In this document: positions 27,228-37,000 of the stretch, piece after piece | Position numbering within the stretch: position 1 is the stretch's first letter | How the letters are laid out: each line of letters begins with the position of its first letter | NCBI GenBank assembly: GCA_001898335.1 | Contig: MKTS01000012.1 | Location: forward strand, 172,652-236,651 | Origin: Mucilaginibacter sp. 44-25 | GTDB lineage: Bacteria; Bacteroidota; Bacteroidia; Sphingobacteriales; Sphingobacteriaceae | Reading direction: 5' to 3' | DNA: 64,000 nucleotides | Program-made: the position numbers and the translations under genes | The notes under the pieces: model-generated | What the model was told of the DNA's origin: nothing | Databases searched by the model: none | The model's input: the letters and a program-made list of their open reading frames with translations, nothing else

Positions 27228-27920
27228 CTATTTTTGCATTAAACCGGCAACCACATTAATACTTAATGCAACAATGACGGTATTGAAAGTAAAGGATAGT
27301 AAGCCGTGCATCAGGGCAAGGCGCCTGATCCTTTTAGAGGTAATCTGCACATCTGAAACCTGGAACGTCATGCCGATCACGAAAGAAAAATAGCTAAAAT
27401 CCAGATAATCCGGCTTGTTTTCCTCTGGAAATTGCAAGCCGCCGGGTTTAGGATTTTTCCCGTCGGCATCTTTATCAATATCACAGTAATAAAAATGCGC
27501 ATAGCGGAAAGTAAAAATGGTGTGTACCAGTACCCAGGAACTGACGACGCAAGCCAACGAAAGGAGGACATGAAGGGTGAGTTGTTGGGTATTATTACCT
27601 GTTCCTGTAGTCCGTAATAGCAGCAATATCGCGAGAAGACTGGCTAACGAAGCAAATACCGCAAACACAAAAACGATGGTTCGGCTGGAATCCTGTGCAT
27701 GTGCTTCTTGATGTACTTCCGCAGGATGAATGTTAAATATCGTCAAACCCGATAAGGTTAAGGAAGTGGCGGCATAGGTTAGCCAGGTCACCATGAAATG
27801 TACCGATCCGGAGAAACGGCCAAGTGTAGCAAAAAAGCAAACTGCCGCCAAGCCCAGGGAAACATAGAGCTTGTGATGCGCGTCCAGGCGGTTGATATTA
27901 AATTTTTTTTCGGTTTTCAT
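27228..27920 (-). CDS. DUF1345 family membrane protein
   Basis: The 230-residue protein has five to six predicted membrane helices and the conserved C-terminal block YFSFVIGMTFQVSDVQITSK, then RIRRLALMHGLLSF and NTVIVALSINVVAGL, which is typical for DUF1345. Function is unknown. An acidic loop, CDIDKDADGKNPKPG, sits between helices 4 and 5. It lies between ZIP and the YdaT-like gene with short gaps (24 and 5 bp). Confidence 0.82.
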   Translation of the reverse strand: MKTEKKFNINRLDAHHKLYVSLGLAAVCFFATLGRFSGSVHFMVTWLTYAATSLTLSGLTIFNIHPAEVHQEAHAQDSSRTIVFVFAVFASLASLLAILLLLRTTGTGNNTQQLTLHVLLSLACVVSSWVLVHTIFTFRYAHFYYCDIDKDADGKNPKPGGLQFPEENKPDYLDFSYFSFVIGMTFQVSDVQITSKRIRRLALMHGLLSFTFNTVIVALSINVVAGLMQK

Positions 27921-27944
27921 GCTATATATTGAAATTCCTTAAGG

Positions 27945-28673
27945 TTAAATAACCATGCCCAGAATAATAAAAATCAAAAAACCGCCGAAAAAAGCAGCGG
28001 TATAAAATGGAGAATCTTTTTCCTCGTGTGCCTCAACCAGCAGTTCTTCGGTGACCAGGAATAAAAGTGCAGCCGAACCAAAGGACAGGATCAGTTCCAA
28101 TACTTTGTCTCCGGCCCCATGCAATAGCATCAAGCCGATCAAAGCACCGATGATAAACAGTCCGCTTAATCCTAATAAAATAAAAATGACCGTTTTCTTC
28201 GATAAAGAAGAACCCAGCAATGTGGTTACTGTAGCCATACCGAGAGAAAAACATTCCAGCGCAAGCGCCAGTGCCAATAAGACACCTTCTTTCGCTCCTG
28301 CCGCAAAGCCGATACCCAATAGGATGCCATCCAGTAGGAGGTCAATCCCGATGGCGGTCATAATTCCCCAGGGAAGTGCTTTGCTTTCTTGTGCATTGCT
28401 CTCCTTCTTCGCCAGCTTCTCTGTAAAATGTTTGATTAAAAGCATCGCCGTTATACCCATGGTAAATCCGAAGACGATAGACTTTGGATCGTGTATTTTG
28501 ATCATATCCGGCAAAAGTTCAACGGCCACAACAGAAAACACGACGCCCGCAGCAAAGTGCAGGATTACACTTTTTAAGGCGGCAGCAGGCGGCCGAATAA
28601 GGGCGATAATTCCCCCGACAGTTAGCATAACTACCGGGATCAGGGCAAAAAGTATTTCTTTTCCAGCATTCAT
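27945..28673 (-). CDS. ZIP family divalent metal transporter
   Basis: The 242-residue protein has about eight membrane helices. The metal-binding helix 4/5 region is recognisable as GIDLLLDGILLGIGFAAGAK and ALALECFSLGMATVT, and the early helix shows HFAAGVVFSVVAVELLPDM. ZIP proteins usually carry Zn2+, Fe2+ or Mn2+ into the cytoplasm; this one has Asp/Glu where many family members have His in helix 4, so selectivity is uncertain. A short Lys/Glu-rich loop (KLAKKESNAQESK) replaces the usual His-rich loop. It starts 2 bp after the PAP2-like gene. Confidence 0.8.
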   Translation of the reverse strand: MNAGKEILFALIPVVMLTVGGIIALIRPPAAALKSVILHFAAGVVFSVVAVELLPDMIKIHDPKSIVFGFTMGITAMLLIKHFTEKLAKKESNAQESKALPWGIMTAIGIDLLLDGILLGIGFAAGAKEGVLLALALALECFSLGMATVTTLLGSSLSKKTVIFILLGLSGLFIIGALIGLMLLHGAGDKVLELILSFGSAALLFLVTEELLVEAHEEKDSPFYTAAFFGGFLIFIILGMVI

Positions 28674-28675
28674 AA

Positions 28676-29335
28676 CTATTCGTATAGTTTTATAAAAAGG
28701 CGTTTAAATATTGCATTGCACCCCACAGCGATAAACGTTCCTACAACCATGCTTAATAATAAAGTACCTGGATAATAAAGACCTTGATAAACCTGCCCGT
28801 AAATAACGAGCAGCGTCCACACCATTAAGGCGACTTTTAGAAGGTTATATCGTTTCCCTAAATAAAGAATGCAGAACACAGCCAGGCCAAATGCGACCGC
28901 AGCACTGGTTGATATCGAAAAACATTTGCCGGTAGCCGCGGCTCTGACATAATCGTGTTCAGCTACACGGCACCATGCCAAAGGGGAATAAGCTGCCAAC
29001 CCGTTAAACCCTGAAATTAATAATACCAGTGCGAGCAGACAGGCCGTTAAAGCTGAACATATCCTAAGAAATTTTACCCGCTCTAATCCAGCCAGCACCA
29101 GGAGGACTGTACAATAAAATGGTATCCAGAAATAAATACTGCCCAAATGCGGGGCAAGTTTATCCATTAGTTTGAACCGGCTGTGACTAATGCTCATTCC
29201 GATTTGCGTATCAAGGCCTGCTATGCTTGCCATTAAATTGTTGTTTGATAGCAAGAAAAGGGTGAAAATACCCATGAAGACCAAGGCTACTACCAAGATA
29301 GGGAACATTATATCCAGTGGTTCCATGTTTTTCAT
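28676..29335 (-). CDS. PAP2-like membrane protein lacking catalytic residues
   Basis: The ATG at 29333-29335 overlaps the Nramp TGA as ATGA and gives 219 residues with six helices. The arrangement of helices and two segments matches PAP2 phosphatases: GKCFSISTSAAVAFG sits where active members have SFPSGHAxxAF, and YGQVYQGLYYPGTLLLSM where they have (S)RxYxGxHxPxDxxxG. Both active histidines (to Thr and Tyr) and the Arg (to Gln) are changed, and no KxxxxxxRP motif precedes them. So this is probably a non-catalytic relative that may bind lipid phosphate or act as a transporter partner. Alternatively it is an unrelated six-helix protein; the alignment is by eye. Confidence 0.55.
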   Translation of the reverse strand: MKNMEPLDIMFPILVVALVFMGIFTLFLLSNNNLMASIAGLDTQIGMSISHSRFKLMDKLAPHLGSIYFWIPFYCTVLLVLAGLERVKFLRICSALTACLLALVLLISGFNGLAAYSPLAWCRVAEHDYVRAAATGKCFSISTSAAVAFGLAVFCILYLGKRYNLLKVALMVWTLLVIYGQVYQGLYYPGTLLLSMVVGTFIAVGCNAIFKRLFIKLYE

Positions 29336-30651
29336 TTGGAAAAGAATTGCAGGTAGAGCAGGAACACCGAACCGGCTGTCATAACCAGCAAACAGAGACC
29401 GCCTAGGATATTCGATAACCATTTATTGGTATAATCACCCATAATCTTTTTATTATTGGCGATATGTAATACTATCGCAATGATAACTGGACAGGTTATT
29501 CCATACAGGATAGCGGTATATAGTAGTGCATCAACTGGGTTGATCCCGAAATAATTGATGCTTAGTCCAAGTAATACTGAAACAATTAAAATAATGTAAA
29601 AGGCTTTCGCCTTGCGAAATTTCTTATCCAGGTTACCTTTCAGGCCGAAGGTTTCCGTTACGATATAGGACAAGGAGCCGCTTAATACCGGGATGGCTAA
29701 GAATCCCGTTCCAATAATCCCCAAGGCAAACAGCAAGTAGGAGAATTTTCCGGCAACAGGTTCCAGGGCTTTAGCCGCCTGCTCTACCGTATCAATATTC
29801 CTGATCCCGTGACTATACAAAGCGGTACCGGTCGCAAGTATGGTAAAAAACATGATCAGGTTGGAAAGGAACATACCCAAATTGACATCAAGGCTCATTT
29901 TTTGGATCAGAAGTTCCAGCAGCCGGCTTTCGCGTTTTTTGCCGTTGTCGGGAAAGCTCTCGCTAACAGACAACAATCTTTTATTAATCATGATCTGCCT
30001 TTTAACAGCTTTTACATCTTCAGCTTCCATAGCGGTCTGCCAGAAAAACAGGTAGGGGGAGATGGTAGTACCTAATATCGCCACCAACACGCCTATGAAA
30101 TCCTTATCCCATTTGATCGTCGGCATGAGTGTTTGCTTTAAGACTATACCCCAGTCAGGTTTAGTAAAGAACGGCACAGCGATATATAACAACAAGGTGA
30201 GGCATAAATACTTCAGCACTGCTGCTAACTTTTGATAAGGCAGGTACACAATAAAAAATAACAGGAGGCCTGTAAAGAGTATACTGAAAAAAATGGCCGG
30301 AACCGATGGAAACAGCAAATTAGCAACCGCGCCCATCGCAGCGATGTCCGCCCCGATATTCAGGATTATAGCAGGAACGCTGAAGAGCACCATCAGGTAC
30401 AGTACCGGTTTACCATAGTGCTTTTTCAGCGTGGTGGTCAGCCCCGCGGAAGTGATCAGGCCGATTCTGGCGCACATTTCCTGGATGGCTGCCATCAAGG
30501 GGAAAGTAATCAGCACCGTCCATAATGTAGCGATACCGTATTTTGCACCTGCCTGTGAATAAGTCGCGATACCCGACGGGTCGTCGTCACTTGCACCTGT
30601 TACAATCCCCGGCCCTAACGCGCCGAAGAATTTTTTTACTTTTTTAAGCAT
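29332..30651 (-). CDS. Nramp-related divalent metal transporter with altered metal site
   Basis: The ATG at 30649-30651 is used (439 residues); it overlaps the ATPase stop by 8 nt, while the longer frame adds an unlikely Cys/His-rich lead. Helix 1 has DDDPSGIATYSQAG where classic Nramp/MntH has DPGN. Helix 6 reads GTTISPYLFFWQTAMEAED where classic members have (A)MPHNLYLHS. The metal-binding Met and Asn of Mn/Fe transporters are thus replaced. Similar changes are described for Nramp-related magnesium transporters (NRMT), so the substrate may be Mg2+ or another hard cation; this is inference. Eleven or so helices are present. It follows the P1B ATPase and precedes the PAP2-like protein. Confidence 0.85.
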   Translation of the reverse strand: MLKKVKKFFGALGPGIVTGASDDDPSGIATYSQAGAKYGIATLWTVLITFPLMAAIQEMCARIGLITSAGLTTTLKKHYGKPVLYLMVLFSVPAIILNIGADIAAMGAVANLLFPSVPAIFFSILFTGLLLFFIVYLPYQKLAAVLKYLCLTLLLYIAVPFFTKPDWGIVLKQTLMPTIKWDKDFIGVLVAILGTTISPYLFFWQTAMEAEDVKAVKRQIMINKRLLSVSESFPDNGKKRESRLLELLIQKMSLDVNLGMFLSNLIMFFTILATGTALYSHGIRNIDTVEQAAKALEPVAGKFSYLLFALGIIGTGFLAIPVLSGSLSYIVTETFGLKGNLDKKFRKAKAFYIILIVSVLLGLSINYFGINPVDALLYTAILYGITCPVIIAIVLHIANNKKIMGDYTNKWLSNILGGLCLLVMTAGSVFLLYLQFFSK

Positions 30652-32821
30652 CTTTTCGACTTTTTGCCTTTGCTGTGTTCTTCTGGTCATTATTATATGC
30701 CAACAGGCGAAGTGCATTGAACACCACAAGTAAGGTTGACCCTTCGTGAGCGATCACCGCCGGCCCGATCGAGGCGATGCCTAAAATGGTAAGCGGTATC
30801 AATGCAGCTACTACGCCCAGGCTGATCCAAAGATTCTGTTTAATAATGCCCTTTGCTTTCCGGCTCAACCCGATAGCGAATGGCAGGCTTTCCAGTTTAT
30901 CTCCCATCAGGGCAATATCTGCTGTTTCCAGGGCAACATCAGAACCTGCCGCACCCATCGCGATCCCAACCGTGCTTTTGGCCATAGCTGGTGCATCATT
31001 CACTCCGTCGCCGACCATGGCAACCATTTTTTCCGACCTATCCAATTTTTGTACGGCCTTTACCTTGTCTTCCGGCATCAGATCACCCCAGGCTTCCGTA
31101 ATTCCGATCTGTTTGGCAACCGAATCCGCGACCTGCTGGTTATCACCGGTCAGCATGATCATTTTTTTGATACCTAAACCGCTTAATTCGGCAAGGACAT
31201 GCTTTGCCTCTTTGCGCGGCACATCCATTAGTGCCAGCAGGCCGATAAAATCTTTATCCCTTTTGACCAGCATTGTCGTGTTTCCCTGCTTTTCGAGGTC
31301 CTCTACCTGTTTAAGTAGCCCATCGGGTATGCTTTTTTCAAATAAAGCTTTATTACCAATGAGCACCTTTTTGCCGCCAACTTCGGCCTGGACCCCACGC
31401 CCGGTGATTCCTTTGACATTGTGCGCTTCCGGAATCTTGGCATTCTTTAACTTTTCCATCGCGCCTTTGACGATAGCTTCCGCCAGCGGGTGGTCGCTCA
31501 GTTTTTCGACGGCCACTGCGAGGGTCAGTAATTCTTCTTCGGTGATCTTGTCAAAAGGAATGGCGTTAGTCAGTTGTGGCTTTCCTTCGGTTAATGTTCC
31601 TGTTTTGTCGAATGCGATCGCATTCAGAGAACCAAGATCCTCTAAAGGCCTACCGCCCTTAATGAGCACTCCGCCGCGGGCGGCTCTGGCTACACCAGCA
31701 AGTACGGCGCTCGGCGTAGAGATGGCCAGGGCACATGGACTGGCCGCTACCAGGACCGACATGGCGCGGTAAAAGCTTTTACTGAAAGGTTCGTCAATTA
31801 CCAGGTAAGCGAAGCAAAGCGCTGTAACCAGGATAAGTACCGCCGGCACGAAGAACTTTTCGAACTTATCAGTGAACAACTGTGTCGGTGATTTTTGCTT
31901 TTCCGCCTCATTCACCATTTTGACAAGCCGTGATATGGTAGAGTCCTTAGCCTCTTTGATCACCTTTACTTCTAATGCAGCAGCGCCGTTGATGGTTCCG
32001 GCAAAGACCCTGTATTGCGGTTTGATGCTGGCCTCCTTGCTATAATCTTTAGCGGCATCAGGCACAGGGGATTTATCAACGGGTACACTTTCGCCCGTGA
32101 TCGGTGCCTGGTTCACACTGCTTTCACCTTTAACGACTACGCCATCTGCCGGTATTTTGCTGTTAGGTTTAATGATAATGATATCGCCCAGGACTAATTC
32201 CTCGATACGGATCTCTTCCTGTTTGCCATTACGAGAAACCAAAGCTGTCGGTGGCGCGAGACTTGTAAGCGCCGCAATAGATTTACGTGCTTTGGCCATT
32301 GCGTAATGTTCCAGGGAATGCCCCAGGCTGAACAGGAACAACAATAACGCGCCTTCCGCCCAGGAACCTAAGATAGCAGCGCCGATCGCTGCCACAAGCA
32401 TCAGAAAATCGATCTCGAAACCACCCTTAAGAATAGTCTGCACCGCTTCTCTGGCCGTAAAGAATCCCCCAAAGAAATAGGCTATGATATAGAGGGACAG
32501 GCTTACCCAGGAAGGCAGGCCGGGGACGAATGTAAGACCCCAGCCCGCCCCAAGTGCTGCACCGCAGATAGCCGCGAAGATCATTTCAGTATTTTTTCCG
32601 AAAATTCCGCCATGCTCATGGCCTTCTTCTTCATCGTGGTCATCTCCCTCTTTGTGGTTATGCCCGTCTTTGGGCGCATTTTTCGCTTCAGATTTGCCTT
32701 TTTTTATGCCGTCTGAAGATGAACCTGCTGTTTTCTTTACTGGTTCTCCCTTTACTGCCGATGTCATATTTTTGTTGTTTTTCATAGCGTTTGGTATTAA
32801 ATATTTAAACAGGCCCATCAT
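30644..32821 (-). CDS. Heavy-metal P-type ATPase, SPC type (P1B-4-like)
   Basis: The 725-residue protein has a His/Asp/Glu-rich N-terminal tail (GHNHKEGDDHDEEEGHEHGG) instead of an HMA domain. It has the phosphorylation motif DKTGTLTEG (Asp near 404), GDGVNDAP and TGDNQQV. The membrane metal site is ASPCALAISTP: Ser-Pro-Cys rather than Cys-Pro-Cys, the hallmark of the P1B-4 group linked to Co2+, Fe2+ or Zn2+ export. The start at 32821 (8 bp after the czcB stop) is chosen; Met13 is an alternative. It lies between the RND adaptor and the Nramp-related gene in the long operon. The other ATPase in this window (39393-41420) is of CPC type. Confidence 0.93.
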   Translation of the reverse strand: MMGLFKYLIPNAMKNNKNMTSAVKGEPVKKTAGSSSDGIKKGKSEAKNAPKDGHNHKEGDDHDEEEGHEHGGIFGKNTEMIFAAICGAALGAGWGLTFVPGLPSWVSLSLYIIAYFFGGFFTAREAVQTILKGGFEIDFLMLVAAIGAAILGSWAEGALLLFLFSLGHSLEHYAMAKARKSIAALTSLAPPTALVSRNGKQEEIRIEELVLGDIIIIKPNSKIPADGVVVKGESSVNQAPITGESVPVDKSPVPDAAKDYSKEASIKPQYRVFAGTINGAAALEVKVIKEAKDSTISRLVKMVNEAEKQKSPTQLFTDKFEKFFVPAVLILVTALCFAYLVIDEPFSKSFYRAMSVLVAASPCALAISTPSAVLAGVARAARGGVLIKGGRPLEDLGSLNAIAFDKTGTLTEGKPQLTNAIPFDKITEEELLTLAVAVEKLSDHPLAEAIVKGAMEKLKNAKIPEAHNVKGITGRGVQAEVGGKKVLIGNKALFEKSIPDGLLKQVEDLEKQGNTTMLVKRDKDFIGLLALMDVPRKEAKHVLAELSGLGIKKMIMLTGDNQQVADSVAKQIGITEAWGDLMPEDKVKAVQKLDRSEKMVAMVGDGVNDAPAMAKSTVGIAMGAAGSDVALETADIALMGDKLESLPFAIGLSRKAKGIIKQNLWISLGVVAALIPLTILGIASIGPAVIAHEGSTLLVVFNALRLLAYNNDQKNTAKAKSRKDA

Positions 32822-32828
32822 AAACGGT

Positions 32829-34064
32829 CTACTCTTCTTCGCTGTTTTTCATTTTGGATAGCAGATCATAAGCGCCTTTCAATACGATCCTTCCTTTCAA
32901 AGACTGGTCTTTAGATAATTGCACCTCAGTAAATCCACCATCGGATATGCCAGTTGTCACTTCAACCATTTCAAAATGAAATGATTCCCCGGCTGCTTCT
33001 TTTATACTTTCCGGTTCATCTTTTTCATGCTGGTGGGCATTGCTTTGTTTTACCTCCGTGTGTACAAAAACATATTTTTTACCCTGAAAATCGACGATAG
33101 CCGTTTCCGGCACCGCGGTGACTTGGCTCGTCCCGGTTTCGATATAGGCTTTCAAATAGGTTCCAGGAATAAATTTGATGCTGCCCTTGGCAATAGCGTG
33201 CACCGTAACCGTTTTATCCGTATTGATCTCGCGGCCCACAAGCTGAACAACCGCTATGCGGTCTGTCGAATCGTTAGAGAGGTTAAAGCGAACCTTTTGT
33301 CCCGGTTTAACTTTTTCTGCATCTTTTTCGAAAACATTAAGTTCAACATGCAGGTTGGAACTGTTTACGATCTCGAACATAACATCATTGGGATTAACAA
33401 ACTTGCCGCTATTCACATTAACCTTCGTTACATAGCCGCTGATCGGCGCGTAGATATTGATGGAACTTCGGATGTTCCCTGCCGTCAAGCTCTCCGGGCT
33501 GATATTGATCAGCCGGAGGCGCTGCTTCAGCGCATTTTCCCTTGCCAGCATCGTCTGGTACTGCGCTTTGGATTGTTGCAAAACCTTTTGAGAATTGACA
33601 TTTTGCTGAGACAGTTCCTGCTGCCTTTTGTATTCTGTATCACTTAGCTCCAATTGACTTTTGCTCTCCAGGTAGTCTTGTTGCAATTGTACGTAGTCCT
33701 GGTTTTGCAGGACGGCAATCACTTCGCCTTTGCTCACACTACTACCCTGCAATAATGGCGTGGATTTGACGATCCCACCCATCTGTGTGGTGATGCTGAC
33801 CAGGTTCTGTGGCGGAACGTCGATAAAGCCATTAACTTTCAGTAGTCCGGCAAGGTTTTTAGGTTCTGCTGAACCTAAACTAATACCTATCGCCTTGTAT
33901 TGGGCTGCGGTCACTTCTACGGTATTTTTATCTTCCGTATGGGCCGTATCCGGCTTGGCCTCGGCAGTAGAATTTTCCGCCGGCTTGCTGCCGCAAGAAC
34001 TGATGAATAATGGGAGGGCTATAGTAACAGCCAGTTTTCCTATGGATTGAATGGTAAATTTCAT
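32829..34064 (-). CDS. czcB: CzcB/CusB-type periplasmic adaptor lipoprotein
   Basis: The 411-residue protein has a lipoprotein signal (LFISSCGSK, Cys24) and an acidic linker. Its membrane-fusion-protein body has a lipoyl-like half (VNGFIDVPPQNLVSITTQMG), a coiled-coil hairpin (about 130-190, rich in Gln/Leu heptads), the second lipoyl half (YAPISGYVTKVNVNSGKFV) and barrel domains. A His/Glu patch, SNAHQHEKDEPE, near residue 350 may bind metal. It links the pump and channel of the CzcA fusion encoded 8 bp upstream. Notably the channel is already part of that fusion protein. Confidence 0.93.
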   Translation of the reverse strand: MKFTIQSIGKLAVTIALPLFISSCGSKPAENSTAEAKPDTAHTEDKNTVEVTAAQYKAIGISLGSAEPKNLAGLLKVNGFIDVPPQNLVSITTQMGGIVKSTPLLQGSSVSKGEVIAVLQNQDYVQLQQDYLESKSQLELSDTEYKRQQELSQQNVNSQKVLQQSKAQYQTMLARENALKQRLRLINISPESLTAGNIRSSINIYAPISGYVTKVNVNSGKFVNPNDVMFEIVNSSNLHVELNVFEKDAEKVKPGQKVRFNLSNDSTDRIAVVQLVGREINTDKTVTVHAIAKGSIKFIPGTYLKAYIETGTSQVTAVPETAIVDFQGKKYVFVHTEVKQSNAHQHEKDEPESIKEAAGESFHFEMVEVTTGISDGGFTEVQLSKDQSLKGRIVLKGAYDLLSKMKNSEEE

Positions 34065-34072
34065 ATGCTTAA

Positions 34073-37000
34073 TTATAAACCGATAAGGTATTGGAGCGTG
34101 TAAACAGATTGATTGTATTGATTAATAGCTTGCAGGTAATTGAACCTGATCTCAGAATAAGTACGGAGCGCCTGGGCGAATTCGATATAGCCGATATCTC
34201 CGCTCTGAAACGCGATCTGACCTTGTTTCAGGATAAGGTTGGTATTTGGCAGCGCGCTCTGTTCATAATATTCGATGCTTCGCGCGTTCTTCAATACATC
34301 CTGATAGGCTTGCTGATACTGGCTTTGCAGATTGACCTGGTAAAGGTTAAACTGGGATTCGGAAACCTGTTTGTCAATCTTCGCTGCCTTTATCCGTGCC
34401 GCGTAAGGTTTGAAAAATAAGGGTACTGAAATACCAGCCTGTATTCCTTGGAAACGGTTCGAGCCTGAAAAGCTGCGGTCTTGCCCATTAATATTCTGTA
34501 TACCGATCAGGGACTGGTTGAAATAACCTACCGTAAAATCAGGCCCGGAGCGTGATTTTTCCAAACGGATATTTTTATCAGCGATCACGATCTGCTGTTT
34601 TTGGTAGGCCAGCAGCGGGTTTCTCACAATACTGCTGTCCGAAAAAGGAACGGCCTCTGTTGTTTTAACAAATTGTCCCGGGATCACGGTCACACTATCT
34701 GCGGTGTTAAGCAAACGTTTGAGCTCCGATTTTGCCGCTAAAATATCAGACTGGTTTTTCATCATCTGATTTTTAACCTCATTGTATTGTGTTTCCGCAG
34801 TGGTCTTTTCAAGCAGGTTTGTTTCGCCGGTCTTATAACGAAGCCCGGCTGCCTTTAGAAAGGCACTGTAAATGGAATCCTGAGTGAAGTACAGCTTTTG
34901 CAGGGCGACAAAATAGGTGAGCTGTGTATAGGCCTGTCTGACCTCATACGTAAGCTGATTTTTTGTAACGTTCAGGCCGATCTCCGCTGCGCCGATCCGG
35001 GCATTGTAAACCTCGCGCTGATTTTTGTACAAGCCCGGGAAGGGAATATTCTGCTGAATACTGATATTATTATCCCTTTTTATGCTATTAATCTGGCCAT
35101 ATTGGATACTGAAATCAGTTTTGCCCAGTTCTGTAGCACTACCTCTCAGGGCTTGCTGTTGGGTAATCTGGAGGCGTGATGATTGCACATTTTGATTGTT
35201 CGCAACGGCTGTACTGATCGCCTGCTGGATACTCAATGGCTGAGTTGGAACAGTCTGGGCTTTAGCAGGTAACCCGAATAAAACCAGCAGGGCGATAACG
35301 GCAACCGGCACAGCCTTAACCTTTTTGGTCTCCCGCCATTTTTCGAAATAGGTATATAACACAGGTAAAACAATTAAAGTTAGAATAGTAGAAGTGATGA
35401 GTCCGCCTATTACAACAGTAGCCAGTGGTTTCTGTACTTCGGCACCCGCCGCAGTCGAGATGGCCATCGGCAGAAACCCGAGCGAAGCCACGGTTGCAGT
35501 CATTAATACAGGCCTGAGGCGTACTTCAGTGCCCTCCAGGACGATCGCTTTCAGATCTTTTTTGCCTGATTTTTTCAAACGGTTAAATTCGGTGATCAGA
35601 ACGATACCATTCAGCACCGCTACACCGAATAATGCGATAAAACCGACGCCAGCGGAAATACTGAACGGCATTCCCCTTATAAGCAGGGCGAAGACACCAC
35701 CGATGGCAGCCATAGGTATGGCAGAGAAAATAAGTATAGACTGGTTAAATGAACCAAAAGAAAAATAAAGCAGTAAAATAATGAGCAATAAAGCCACCGG
35801 TACCGCTACCGAAAGACGTTTGGTTGCTTCTTTCAGGTTCTCGAACTGTCCGCCGTAAGTAATATAGTACCCTGCAGGCAGTTTGATCTTCTGGTCTATC
35901 TTCTGTTGAATCTCGGTAACCACACTTTGAATATCCCGGCCACGTACGTTAAGCCCGACGATAATGCGCCGTTTGGTATCTTCGCGCTGGATCTGGTTAG
36001 GTCCGATCTGGAAAGACACATCTGCCAATTGTTCCATCGGAACCTGGTTACCGTTTGGTGCGGTCACGTAGAGATTTTTGACGTCATTGATGCCCTGGCG
36101 ATTGGCCAGGGAAAGGCGGACCACCATATCATAACGTTTCTCACCCTCATAGACCAAACCCGCCGATTGACCGGCAAACGCGGTATTAAGCGCCTGGTTG
36201 ACCGTACCAATGCTTAAGCCGTACTGAGCTACCTTGTCGCGGTTGATCTTGACCACAATTTGCGGCAAGCCGGTAGCCTGTTCCAGGTAAACATCTTTCG
36301 CTCCCTGTACTGAACTAACGATCTTGCCGATTTTTTTAGAAAGATCAGTAAGTCCGTCGAGATCATCTCCGAATATTTTGATTCCGATATCCTGCCGCAC
36401 ACCCGAGATGAGTTCATTAGAGCGTAGCTGGATAGGTTGTGAAAAACCAAATGTCACACCCGGAACTTCCTCTAATGCTTCTGCCATAAGATTAGCCAGT
36501 TCTTCGCGGCTGTGCGTCGTGGTCCATTCCTTTTTGTCCTTCAGGATGACCGTGAGATCGCAGGCATCCATAGGCATCGGATCGGTCGGAATCTCCGCTG
36601 CGCCGATTTTACCGATAACCTCTTTAACTTCGGGAAACTTCTTCACGAGGATTTGAGAGGCCTGATTAACTTTATCGATGGTTTGCGAAAGGGAACTGCC
36701 GGTGAGCAGGCGGGTTTCCACCGCAAAGTCACCTTCTTCCAGTGTCGGGATAAATTCACCTCCCATACGGGTAAAGACGAATATGCTGACAACAAGCAAA
36801 GCAACTGAACTACCTACGACGATCAGCCGTTTATTCAGTGCGCCTTTGATCAGCGGCAAATAACGGCGGTGGATCGCATCCATCATCCGGTCAGAAAAAT
36901 TCTTTTTATGACTTTGGTTCTTACTTAAGGCCAGTGAAGAAACCATAGGTACATAAGTTAGCGACAGTAAGAATGCTCCAAGTATAGCAAAAGATACCGT

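Noticed and set aside
28051..28695. Long plus-strand frame opposite the ZIP gene (214 codons)
   Set aside because: Shadow of the ZIP gene; Ser/Pro/Ile-rich composition typical of an antisense frame.
30777..31772. Plus-strand frame of 331 codons
   Set aside because: Antisense shadow of the P1B-4-like ATPase, which has all catalytic motifs on the minus strand.
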